DNA of 24,405 nt from a virus. Below, one piece after another: positions 7,908 to 14,178 of the stretch. Position numbers and translations under genes: made by a program. The first letter of the stretch is position 1. Every line of letters begins with the position of its first letter. The stretch is from positions 1-24,405 of the IMG/VR virus record IMGVR_UViG_3300009537_000168, one strand, 5' to 3'. The notes beneath the pieces were generated by a model, which worked only from the letters and a program-made list of their open reading frames with translations, searched no databases and was not told the origin of the DNA.

Positions 7908-8104
7908 GCGTACCGCGTGTACTCGTCAACGTGGGCTATGACAGCGACGAAATCAAGGATGCGATGCTTGAGGATTATTACCGCTTCCAGGGCTACTTGT
8001 CGCAAACCGGCAATGTCTGGCTGGCAATCTTGTACATCAAACAGGCAGACGCCATGCCGCTGATCTGGATGAAAAGACAGTTACAGCGAAAGGATGACAG
8101 ATGA
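7904..8104 (+). CDS. Small phage protein of unknown function
   Basis: The GTG at 7904 is chosen over an in-frame GTG at 7895 because it gives a GTGA overlap with the upstream stop and places AGGAG (7891-7895) 8 bases away. The 66-residue product begins MSVPRVLVNVGYDS and continues with amphipathic helices (KDAMLEDYYRFQGYL and NVWLAILYIKQAD). It ends with a basic WMKRQLQRKDDR tail. No known motif is recognised. The stop overlaps the next ATG (ATGA). Tight coupling on both sides argues that it is translated. Confidence 0.6.
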   Translation: MSVPRVLVNVGYDSDEIKDAMLEDYYRFQGYLSQTGNVWLAILYIKQADAMPLIWMKRQLQRKDDR

Positions 8105-8310
8105 AATGCGAATATTGTGATACCCCGCGCGAGAAAGGACGCACTAGCTGCCACAAGTGCGGCGGGCCGCTCCCAAAAGGATCGCACGACCCGGAGATAA
8201 TCGTTCGTAGCCCAACTATGACTGTTGATTATTCCGGCCCTTATTCCGCCATGGGCCGTTCGCAGTACTACACTCGCATGTCATCAACCTCAACCCCAAT
8301 CTATGATTGA
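8101..8310 (+). CDS. Small zinc-ribbon protein
   Basis: The 69-residue protein starts with a compact zinc-ribbon: C3xxC6 and C17xxC20 (MKCEYCDTP...SCHKCGGPL), a metal knuckle pair sufficient for one zinc ion. The remainder is Ser/Thr/Tyr-rich with no predicted helices. It lies between small head-region genes and overlaps the next gene by 8 bases. The role is unknown; such ribbons often bind nucleic acid or stabilise a small scaffold. Confidence 0.65.
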   Translation: MKCEYCDTPREKGRTSCHKCGGPLPKGSHDPEIIVRSPTMTVDYSGPYSAMGRSQYYTRMSSTSTPIYD

Positions 8311-9430
8311 CACAATCACGCTGATCGGACGCGCCCCGTCCACCCGGCACCACATAGCGGACATCGGGCCTGACGAGAAGATATACACCATTGCGGCGTG
8401 TTGGGACATTGTACCCAGGATTGACGCCTGCGTTGAAATCCACCCGCTGTGGGCGCTGTCCCATCCGAACTATGATTCCAGCGGCGAACTGTGGAAATGG
8501 ATCAAACAACCGCACGACTTTCCGTTGTACATGCAGGACCGCTATGCAAACGTGCCAGCGTCGGTGCGCTTCCCGAAAGAGGACGCACTCGGCCAGGTGC
8601 CGATATTCCGCGGCGATAAGCGCAACGAGTACGCATCGTCCTCGTTTGACTGGCTGATGGGCCTTGTTATCCTGGAGCAGCCGCGCCGCATCAAGATAAT
8701 TGGCTATGATATGGGCAGTGAAACGGAGTGGCGCTATCAGCGCGAGGGCGCATCGTCCTGGATCAACTTTGCCGCCGGACGCGGTATCGAGGTCTGGCTG
8801 CCGCCGGAATGTTCGCTGCTACGCGGGATGCTGTACGGTTACGAAGGTGCACAGGCGATCCAATACAAGCGCCTCGACAGATTGAGTAAGCAGGCCGATA
8901 AATGGATGGCGGACAAGCGCGTCCATTTCGAGACGTTGAACGAGAGCATCCCACGTGCCGAGACTGTCGAGACGGCGGAGGGCAACGGGCTGTTGTACCA
9001 GGATCTGAGTAAGGCGCGTGATGACTTCTTCTTGATGAGCGGCGCACGCCAGGCATTAGACGAGCTGCGCGAAAAGAGCGGTATTGGCGATATCATCACC
9101 CGCCAGGCGCTTGAGACGCAATCGACGGTTGCGCGCGTGGAGAATATGAAACTTAGCTCAGCGCTGAATTTCTGGGAGGGCGTGGTCCGCGATCGCAAGC
9201 AGCGCTATGACGATAACAAAGCCTTCCCCGACAACGCCGGTATATTCCTGCGAGAACTTGAGGACGCTCATAAACGCCAGAACAAGGCGCGGGATGACTT
9301 CTTCACGTGGAAAGGTGCGCTGCAAATGGTCAATGAGCTTATTCACGAATGCGACTTCGGTCCTAACAAGGACTGGTCGCCAGTGAGCGATGTACTATCG
9401 CTTGAGGTGGACGTGCGTGCAGAGAGCTAA
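8303..9430 (+). CDS. Rossmann-type protein with duplicated helical module (paralogue B)
   Basis: The ATG at 8303 is preferred to an earlier in-frame TTG because it aligns the first strand (TLIGRAP, residues 6-12) with the paralogue at 2041. Residues 1-195 repeat that protein's Rossmann pattern: EIHPLW (45-50), SSFDWLMGLV (113-122), RIKIIGYDM (129-137) and RYQREG (144-149). Residues about 190-350 hold two copies of a helical module marked by KARDDFF at 237-243 and 328-334, each followed by GA and an xEL helix. Paralogue A has one related module. Total length is 375. No Shine-Dalgarno is seen; coupling to the preceding gene is likely. Enzymatic function is not provable from the sequence. Confidence 0.72.
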   Translation: MIDTITLIGRAPSTRHHIADIGPDEKIYTIAACWDIVPRIDACVEIHPLWALSHPNYDSSGELWKWIKQPHDFPLYMQDRYANVPASVRFPKEDALGQVPIFRGDKRNEYASSSFDWLMGLVILEQPRRIKIIGYDMGSETEWRYQREGASSWINFAAGRGIEVWLPPECSLLRGMLYGYEGAQAIQYKRLDRLSKQADKWMADKRVHFETLNESIPRAETVETAEGNGLLYQDLSKARDDFFLMSGARQALDELREKSGIGDIITRQALETQSTVARVENMKLSSALNFWEGVVRDRKQRYDDNKAFPDNAGIFLRELEDAHKRQNKARDDFFTWKGALQMVNELIHECDFGPNKDWSPVSDVLSLEVDVRAES

Positions 9431-9433
9431 CAT

Positions 9434-9462
9434 TTGACAAACGGGAATTAATGTGATAAGCT
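9434..9462 (+). promoter_or_regulatory. Candidate sigma70-type promoter before the capsid gene
   Basis: A perfect -35 hexamer TTGACA (9434-9439) is followed after 17 bases by TAAGCT, a weak -10; GATAAG with an upstream TG (9452-9460) is an alternative. It lies just after the stop of paralogue B and before a structured leader, a sensible place to boost capsid expression. The same 11 bases TTGACAAACGG occur at 44-54. Confidence 0.4.
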
Positions 9463-9565
9463 ATATCAGCTAAAATTCATTCGTTGAATTTTGGTACAAA
9501 ACTGAATACGTCTCGAATTCGCAGGTAGCAAACAGGCGCGGTAAGCGCAGCGAAAGGCGACCGGG

Positions 9566-9632
9566 ACGGCCAATTAGTTGCAACGAACGGCCAATCATCA
9601 CGATGTCACAATCGTGTCGGTTGGCCGTTTTT
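9566..9632 (+). terminator. Terminator-like hairpin with a duplicated 5' arm in the capsid leader
   Basis: ACGGCCAA (9587-9594) pairs with TTGGCCGT (9621-9628). Inside, CACGAT (9599-9604) pairs with ATCGTG (9611-9616) around a 6-base loop, and five Ts follow (9628-9632). A second ACGGCCAAT (9566-9574) can compete for the same 3' arm. The hairpin ends only 17 bases before the capsid start, so it may act as an attenuator or as an RNA-structured leader rather than a plain gene-end terminator. Confidence 0.65.
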
Positions 9633-9648
9633 GCGTTCAGGTGCGCTT

Positions 9649-11445
9649 ATGGACGAAAAAAACGAACATCTTGCGGATGACGATTATCTGGTCTGGTACG
9701 GCGATGCAGTCAAGGCGCTCGGAGACGGGCGCGTCGGCGGTTATCTGGTGCGCTTCACTTCGCCGGATGATCCGGACATGGAGGGCGACTACTTCGACGC
9801 CGCAACCGACTTTGGTGAATTGAAAACCTCGGCAGTCTATTACCAGCACGGTATGGACCCGCGTCTCAAGACGCGCAGACTCGGAGTTGCTGAATTGTCA
9901 GAGGACGAATTCGGCGTATGGGCGGAAATGCAACTTAGCCTGCGAGACGAGTACGAAAAGTTTATTTATGACATGACCAAGGCCGGGAAGATGGGATGGT
10001 CATCCGGCACGGCACCGCACCTTGTAGAAAGGGAGCGGTCGGGGAAGTCCTGGCACATCAAACACTGGCCGCTTGGCCTGGATGCGTCATTGACACCGAC
10101 CCCCGCCGAACCACGCAATACAGCAGTATCACTAAAATCGTTGAAATCTTCCGAGCTAGAGGCGTCCGAAAGGTCAAACAATGACGACGACGCGAAGCCC
10201 GCCGAAGTTCAAACTGTAACGGCTCATGTAGATGAGCAACCCAAACACATCGAGTTTACCAAAACTCAGGAGGACATAACCATGTCTGACGAAACCAAAA
10301 CTCCTGATGTGGTCGAGGAACCCATGGAAGCTAAGTTCAAAGCACTCAGCGCCCAGGTAGATCAAATCCTCAAGGCCATCCAGGACAGCCCAAAGCTCGA
10401 GCGCGGCGGGTATTACACCAATGACGGCGGCGCAAAAGACGCCGGGCATAAGTCATTCGGCGACTGGCTGCTCGCAGTCAAGCGCAATGATATGAAGCGC
10501 CTGGGAACGGTCTATGCTCAGAAGGACTTGGGAAAAGACACCGGCTCCGCTGGTGGATACCTGGTCCCCGAGGAATACGCTAATCAGCTTTTACAGATTG
10601 CGACCGAAGCCAGCCCCATTGCTAACCGCGTTCAACGCGTCCCGGTGGGCGTTAATTCCGGCGTGTATCCGGCGCTTGACTACTCAGTCGCGCCGACCGC
10701 GGGCAGCGGACAATCGGCCCTGGCTGCCGGTGTTTCCGCCGCATCGACCGAGGAAAACGCAGCGCTTACTGAGGATGAACCCATCTTTCGTGAGTTGAAT
10801 TGGCGGCTTCACAAAGTCGGCGGCTTCACTGATGTCAGCAATGAGCTGATTGCAGATAGTCCGCAGTCGGTTGAAGCACTGCTTACCTCGCTGTTCTCAA
10901 TCACCATCGCAAACAAAAACGAACGCAACATTATCCGCGGCTCCGGTGCGGGCGAACCGACCGGCATCCTGAATGCTGCATGTGCGATCGGCGTTGCGAC
11001 TGCCACTGATAACGCATTCGCCGAAGCCGACGCGCTGGCAATGTTCAGCCGCTTCAAGCGACTGAGCGCACAACAGCCGGTATGGATCATGCATCCCGGC
11101 GTTATTCCCGACCTCGCCAGCTTCACGGCCAGCAATCAGGACCTGGTTGATTGGCGCGTGGGCGTTAGCGGCAGCCTGTTGGGTTATCCGATCCTGTTCT
11201 CCGAGCACATGCCTCAGGACGACGGGGACGATGTTCTCCTGGCAGACCTCGGTGCTTACCTCTGGTTCCAGAAGGGCGTGCTTGAAATCGCCTTCTCGGA
11301 GCATGTAGGCTTCAAGAGCGATCAGGGTACCTGGCGCTTTGCGCAGCGAAATGACGGCATGGCCTGGTTGAACGCAGCTATCACACTCGCAGATCCGACC
11401 GGCAGCTACACCGTTAGCCCGTTCGTATTCCACAACGACGCCTAA
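9649..11445 (+). CDS. Fused prohead protease / scaffold / major capsid protein (HK97 fold)
   Basis: The 598-residue protein combines two usually separate proteins. Residues 1-165 are an HK97-type prohead protease (U35-like) with H67 in YYQHG, S118/S119 in GWSSGT, and D145 in the LDASLTPTPAEP motif as the likely third residue. Residues 166-260 are a charged, helical delta/scaffold-like linker. From about 295 the HK97 capsid domain follows: GSAGGYLVPEEYANQLLQIA, ASPIANR, then GSGAGEPTGIL and the WIMHPGV segment. An internal ATG at 10282 (M212) has a strong Shine-Dalgarno and would yield a 387-residue scaffold-capsid protein. The ATG at 9649 is favoured by AGGTG 5 bases upstream; an in-frame TTG at 9631 lies in the hairpin tail. 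The protease would free the capsid from itself after assembly. Confidence 0.92.
   Translation: MDEKNEHLADDDYLVWYGDAVKALGDGRVGGYLVRFTSPDDPDMEGDYFDAATDFGELKTSAVYYQHGMDPRLKTRRLGVAELSEDEFGVWAEMQLSLRDEYEKFIYDMTKAGKMGWSSGTAPHLVERERSGKSWHIKHWPLGLDASLTPTPAEPRNTAVSLKSLKSSELEASERSNNDDDAKPAEVQTVTAHVDEQPKHIEFTKTQEDITMSDETKTPDVVEEPMEAKFKALSAQVDQILKAIQDSPKLERGGYYTNDGGAKDAGHKSFGDWLLAVKRNDMKRLGTVYAQKDLGKDTGSAGGYLVPEEYANQLLQIATEASPIANRVQRVPVGVNSGVYPALDYSVAPTAGSGQSALAAGVSAASTEENAALTEDEPIFRELNWRLHKVGGFTDVSNELIADSPQSVEALLTSLFSITIANKNERNIIRGSGAGEPTGILNAACAIGVATATDNAFAEADALAMFSRFKRLSAQQPVWIMHPGVIPDLASFTASNQDLVDWRVGVSGSLLGYPILFSEHMPQDDGDDVLLADLGAYLWFQKGVLEIAFSEHVGFKSDQGTWRFAQRNDGMAWLNAAITLADPTGSYTVSPFVFHNDA
10268..10284 (+). 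promoter_or_regulatory. Strong internal ribosome binding site and start for capsid alone
   Basis: AGGAGGA (10268-10274) stands 7 bases before an in-frame ATG (10282-10284) that begins MSDETKTPDVVEE. It falls exactly at the boundary between the protease and the scaffold/capsid parts. It is the best Shine-Dalgarno in the capsid region, better than the one for the full-length start. Initiation here would produce a nested 387-residue capsid precursor, ending at 11445. Confidence 0.75.
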
Positions 11446-11460
11446 ACGGAGGAACTAACA

Positions 11461-11901
11461 ATGGGTAAATTACCTTCCGAATACGTGGCAATTGTTGCCA
11501 CTATCGATCCCGACCAATACAGCACCGGGAGTCAGGACTCAGATTGGGTCAACATGGAGGAATTCCACGAGGTCATGGCCGTTGTACAGGCCGGGGTTAT
11601 CGCGGCTTCCGGCACGATTGACGCATCTGTGCGCCAGGCAACTTCCAGCACCGGCGCTGGCGCTAAAGCTATTACCGGCAAAGCAATCACGCAGCTCACG
11701 ACCGGCGATAACGATAAACAGGCTGTCATCAACGTTCGCACCGATGAACTTGATGTAGCTGGCGGTTTTTCGTTCGTCTCGCTTCGTCAGACCTTGACGA
11801 CCGCGGGCGGCGATATGAGCGGCGTTGTGCTTGGTATGGGCTGTCGCCATGCTCCGGCTGACGACTACGATCTTGCGTCTGTTGCTGAAATACTAGCTTA
11901 G
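11461..11901 (+). CDS. Probable capsid decoration/stabilisation protein
   Basis: The 146-residue product follows the capsid gene by 15 bases and has a strong GGAGG upstream of its ATG. It has an N-terminal YVAIVATIDPDQYST strand region, and a middle section GTIDASVRQATSSTGAGAKAITGKAITQL (about 51-79) of a type remembered from small phage proteins found next to major capsid genes. It ends with a GMGCRHAPADDYDLASV segment. No membrane or catalytic motif is seen. Position and the beta-rich composition support a cement or decoration protein in high copy; the family assignment was not verified by search. Confidence 0.6.
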   Translation: MGKLPSEYVAIVATIDPDQYSTGSQDSDWVNMEEFHEVMAVVQAGVIAASGTIDASVRQATSSTGAGAKAITGKAITQLTTGDNDKQAVINVRTDELDVAGGFSFVSLRQTLTTAGGDMSGVVLGMGCRHAPADDYDLASVAEILA

Positions 11902-11913
11902 GTAACGTGATAA

Positions 11914-11938
11914 GCGGGGAGGTTGTTAGCCTCCCCGC
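11914..11938 (+). promoter_or_regulatory. Perfect 9-bp stem-loop between decoration and connector genes
   Basis: GCGGGGAGG (11914-11922) pairs perfectly with CCTCCCCGC (11930-11938) around a 7-base loop. No T-run follows, so it is a poor intrinsic terminator. The 5' arm contains GGGGAGG, the only Shine-Dalgarno-like sequence before the connector ATG at 11948. The stem may therefore protect the capsid mRNA 3' end, limit connector translation, or both. Confidence 0.6.
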
Positions 11939-11947
11939 ACATACGCG

Positions 11948-12538
11948 ATGGCCTACTGCACAAGTACAGATGTCAAGCTCTATCTTGGCATCGACTCAAC
12001 TAATACGGGCGATGATACGCTGATAACGGCGTTAGTTGCGCGCGCTCAGGCGTACATCGAAACATATACGCACCGGCTGTTTTCTTCGACGGCGGACAGC
12101 ACGCGCCGCTTTACGGTGGACCAGGACAACGAAGGTCGAACACTCTACTTTGATGAAGATATCTGTTCTCTGACGACCGTTATCACTAACGCGGACGCCT
12201 CGACCGGAACAACCATCACAAGCACGCAGTACATCACACTACCGCGCAACGAGACGCCGTACTATGGCATACGCATCAAGGACAGCGTAGACGCTGACTG
12301 GACATACACGACTGACGCAGAAATGGGAATCACGGTCGCCGGCAAATGGGCTTACAGCACCACGCCTCCGGCCGACATCAAACATGCCTGTATCCGGCTG
12401 AGCGCGTTTTACTACCGGCTCAAGGACAGCCAGGTGTTTGACGTGCAGTCGATCCCCGCAGCCGGTGTAATCACCGTTCCACAGGGCGTCCCGAAAGACG
12501 TTGACCTGGCGTTGATGTCCTACGTAAAGAGGCTCTAG
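11948..12538 (+). CDS. Head-tail connector (gp6-like adaptor)
   Basis: The 196-residue protein fits the gp6/gp15-type adaptor that binds below the portal. It opens with the helical CTSTDVKLYLGIDSTNTGDDTLI and continues with the ALVARAQAYIETYTHRLF helix typical of this family. An inserted beta region spans about 50-135, and a C-terminal helical DIKHACIRLSAFYYRLKDS (about 141-159) follows. Length is within the usual range for the group. The gene follows a stem-loop and lacks a free Shine-Dalgarno. Its TAG stop overlaps the next GTG start. Confidence 0.8.
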   Translation: MAYCTSTDVKLYLGIDSTNTGDDTLITALVARAQAYIETYTHRLFSSTADSTRRFTVDQDNEGRTLYFDEDICSLTTVITNADASTGTTITSTQYITLPRNETPYYGIRIKDSVDADWTYTTDAEMGITVAGKWAYSTTPPADIKHACIRLSAFYYRLKDSQVFDVQSIPAAGVITVPQGVPKDVDLALMSYVKRL

Positions 12539-12954
12539 TGGCGACTAATGCCGCCTTTCTAGCCGCAATCCAGGCGCTAATCGTCTCGGGCGTTACTACG
12601 CATTTCGATGAACCGCCGCGCGCTCTGTCTACTGCTCAGCTTCCGGCAGCCTTCCCCCTCATGCCTTCGGGCGCGATGGGTGAAAAGGTGTTGTCATGCT
12701 GGTCGCAAAACAAGACCCGCTCAATTGGTTTCGTGATTGCGATCGAAGCCGTCGGACAGGGTACGCAACCGCAGAACTACGCGCGCCTGGCGGCCCTAAT
12801 GGACAACCTCGAAACGGCGCTTGACGGCCTGGAGAAATCGCAGGGCGGCACGCTGGCCAACTTCATCGAATACGACATCGCTGCCGAAATCTTCGAGGTA
12901 GCCGGAAATGACTACTGGTCAGTTGTTGCAACGGTTAGCGCGAGGGACGTATGA
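12538..12954 (+). CDS. Tail completion/terminator protein
   Basis: The 138-residue protein starts at a GTG overlapping the connector stop, with AAAGAGG 6 bases upstream. It shows an N-terminal helix (AAFLAAIQALIVSG), a strand-rich core RSIGFVIAIEAVGQG and a helix ARLAALMDNLETALDGLEK. It closes with a strand pair at DYWSVVATVSARDV. This alpha/beta layout and place, directly after the adaptor and before the tube protein, fit the tail terminator ring that caps the tail tube. Sequence conservation in this group is low, so the assignment is mainly contextual. Confidence 0.65.
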   Translation: MATNAAFLAAIQALIVSGVTTHFDEPPRALSTAQLPAAFPLMPSGAMGEKVLSCWSQNKTRSIGFVIAIEAVGQGTQPQNYARLAALMDNLETALDGLEKSQGGTLANFIEYDIAAEIFEVAGNDYWSVVATVSARDV

Positions 12955-13136
12955 AAATCAAACTAACTCAACCCGCAAGCGTCAACGGCGGCAGCTTCAA
13001 TTTCAAGCCCGGGCAGACCGTGGCAGAAGGCGAGGTGCCGCGCTGGGTGATTGACCTGCTGCTCGGCAGCGGGTACGCCGAAGAAGTGCGCGAACGGAAG
13101 AAAAAGGACAAATCAACAGGAGGCTTAGATGGCTGA
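12951..13136 (+). CDS. Small conserved phage protein
   Basis: The 61-residue product begins MKIKLTQPASVNGGSFNFKPGQTV and has a compact beta core ending in the EVPRWVIDLLLGSGYAEEV helix (about 28-46), then a lysine-rich tail. Similar small proteins with a G-V-x6-A..LI..GYAE pattern are common among phage tail/head-joint genes. Function is not known. Both ends overlap neighbours: ATGA at the start, and 8 bases shared with the tube gene at the end. Confidence 0.65.
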   Translation: MKIKLTQPASVNGGSFNFKPGQTVAEGEVPRWVIDLLLGSGYAEEVRERKKKDKSTGGLDG

Positions 13137-13530
13137 TTCCGGTCTATCTCAAAGCATAACTTTCGGCACAACCACGCTTGCCGGCAGCGGATGTATTCAG
13201 TCGGCAAGCCTGAACCGCAGCGTGAACGCCAGCAACTACCAGTGCAACGGTGTCATGAAGACCGCCCTGGGCGCAAAGTCATACGTATTCAACATGTCGA
13301 TTGCGCTCGCAGCGACCGACACTGCCACAGTTGCAGCCCTGCAAGAGGGCGACAGCGCAACCACGTTCAAGTGGTTCCCCGGCGGCGTTACATCTGGAAA
13401 CATGAAAGTCACGTCTACAAAAGCGTGGGTTGTGGCGGCTAATTACAGCTCGCCCGTCAACGGCGTTCTGACTGCTGACATCACAGTCAATCTCGACAAT
13501 CTGACTGACGGAACAAGCACCGGCGGATAA
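13129..13530 (+). CDS. Major tail tube protein (siphovirus)
   Basis: The 133-residue protein is beta-rich with few charges, preceded by a strong AGGAGG 5 bases upstream. Placement between the tail terminator and the frameshifted tail chaperones is the standard tube-protein position. The sequence shows paired strands, such as SASLNRSVNASNYQCNG and YVFNMSIALAATD, followed by a strand-rich GGVTSGNMKVTSTKAWV segment and a Gly/Thr-rich end. It is short for a tube protein but within range. Tube proteins are poorly conserved in sequence, so the call depends on context and composition. Confidence 0.75.
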   Translation: MADSGLSQSITFGTTTLAGSGCIQSASLNRSVNASNYQCNGVMKTALGAKSYVFNMSIALAATDTATVAALQEGDSATTFKWFPGGVTSGNMKVTSTKAWVVAANYSSPVNGVLTADITVNLDNLTDGTSTGG

Positions 13531-13550
13531 GCCGGAAAGGATGGCTCCAA

Positions 13551-13910
13551 GTGAGCGACGAAATCAAGGATGCGGGCGGGGAAGTCTCCGCCCCTTCCTG
13601 GAAAGATCAATTCAAGTTACGCGGCGACCTGCGTCAGCGTGACGTTTACGCGTTTGAAACGAACGCTCACAAGCTGGGAGGCCTTGATATTGCTGGCAAT
13701 ATCATCAGAGCATCCCACGCTCTGAAGGCCGCAATTGAGGCGGGTTGGTTGGTAGCCCCGACCAGCGAGGTGTTACAAACATCAGGCGGTGAGAAACGCT
13801 ATCATATCGACGGCGAGGACGTTGACGATCTGCACGCCGGAAAGGTTCTGTATTATGGTGCTAAGGTAATCGAGGCTTACGTAACCGCAATCACTGTCCC
13901 CCCAAACTGA
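13551..13910 (+). CDS. Tail assembly chaperone, upstream part (gpG-like)
   Basis: The GTG at 13551 is used, with GAAAGGA a little far upstream. The 119-residue product is charged and partly helical (AFETNAHKLGGLDIAGNI, then an ASHALKAAIEAGWLV helix). It ends ITVPPN at a TGA. It would act with the tape measure protein during tail assembly and not remain in the virion. Its last codons form a CCCAAAC slippery heptamer in the right phase, so a minority of ribosomes should continue in the -1 frame into the next gene and make a 206-residue fusion. Confidence 0.82.
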   Translation: MSDEIKDAGGEVSAPSWKDQFKLRGDLRQRDVYAFETNAHKLGGLDIAGNIIRASHALKAAIEAGWLVAPTSEVLQTSGGEKRYHIDGEDVDDLHAGKVLYYGAKVIEAYVTAITVPPN

Positions 13911-13950
13911 TCGAGGCGGTGGCAGACTACGTCCTCGGAGACGACCCGCC
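13901..13950 (+). promoter_or_regulatory. -1 programmed frameshift site with downstream hairpin
   Basis: The heptamer C CCA AAC (13901-13907) has zero-frame codons CCA and AAC followed by the TGA stop. A -1 slip re-pairs them as CCC and AAA and enters the frame of the downstream gene without a stop. Seven bases later GGCGG (13915-13919) can pair with CCGCC (13946-13950), enclosing a second CGTC/GACG stem (13930-13943). Spacing and phase fit a canonical stimulated -1 shift. Confidence 0.85.
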
Positions 13951-14170
13951 GCCGCCCTATCTGATCCGAGCATTTGATTATAAACAGTGGGGGGTCAACG
14001 TGCTTGACCTTCCGCCCGGAGAGGTGCGCGCCGTGTCACAAGCAATCAACGCATACGACAACTTAGCAGCATACAAGCGCGCCGCCGGTCATCACAGAGT
14101 AAGAGACTGGACATTACAGAACCCGCAGGCGTGGGATTTTGTCTCGCGGCTGTTAGCGAAACGGTTATGA
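13919..14170 (+). CDS. Tail assembly chaperone, downstream part (gpT-like extension)
   Basis: This region is read mainly as the -1 frameshift extension of the previous gene, entering at CTG 13907. An independent GTG start at 13919 would give 83 residues (MADYVLGDDPPPPYLIRAF...). The segment is helical and ends QNPQAWDFVSRLLAKRL. In lambda-like phages the T part tethers the chaperone to the tape measure protein, which is encoded just downstream here. No good Shine-Dalgarno serves the GTG. The fusion of 119 plus 87 residues is therefore the preferred product. Confidence 0.82.
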   Translation: MADYVLGDDPPPPYLIRAFDYKQWGVNVLDLPPGEVRAVSQAINAYDNLAAYKRAAGHHRVRDWTLQNPQAWDFVSRLLAKRL

Positions 14171-14178
14171 GGTAATTG

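Noticed and set aside
10897-11433. 178-codon minus-strand frame opposite the capsid gene
   Set aside because: The plus strand clearly encodes the HK97 capsid domain; the antisense frame is a by-product of its codon use.
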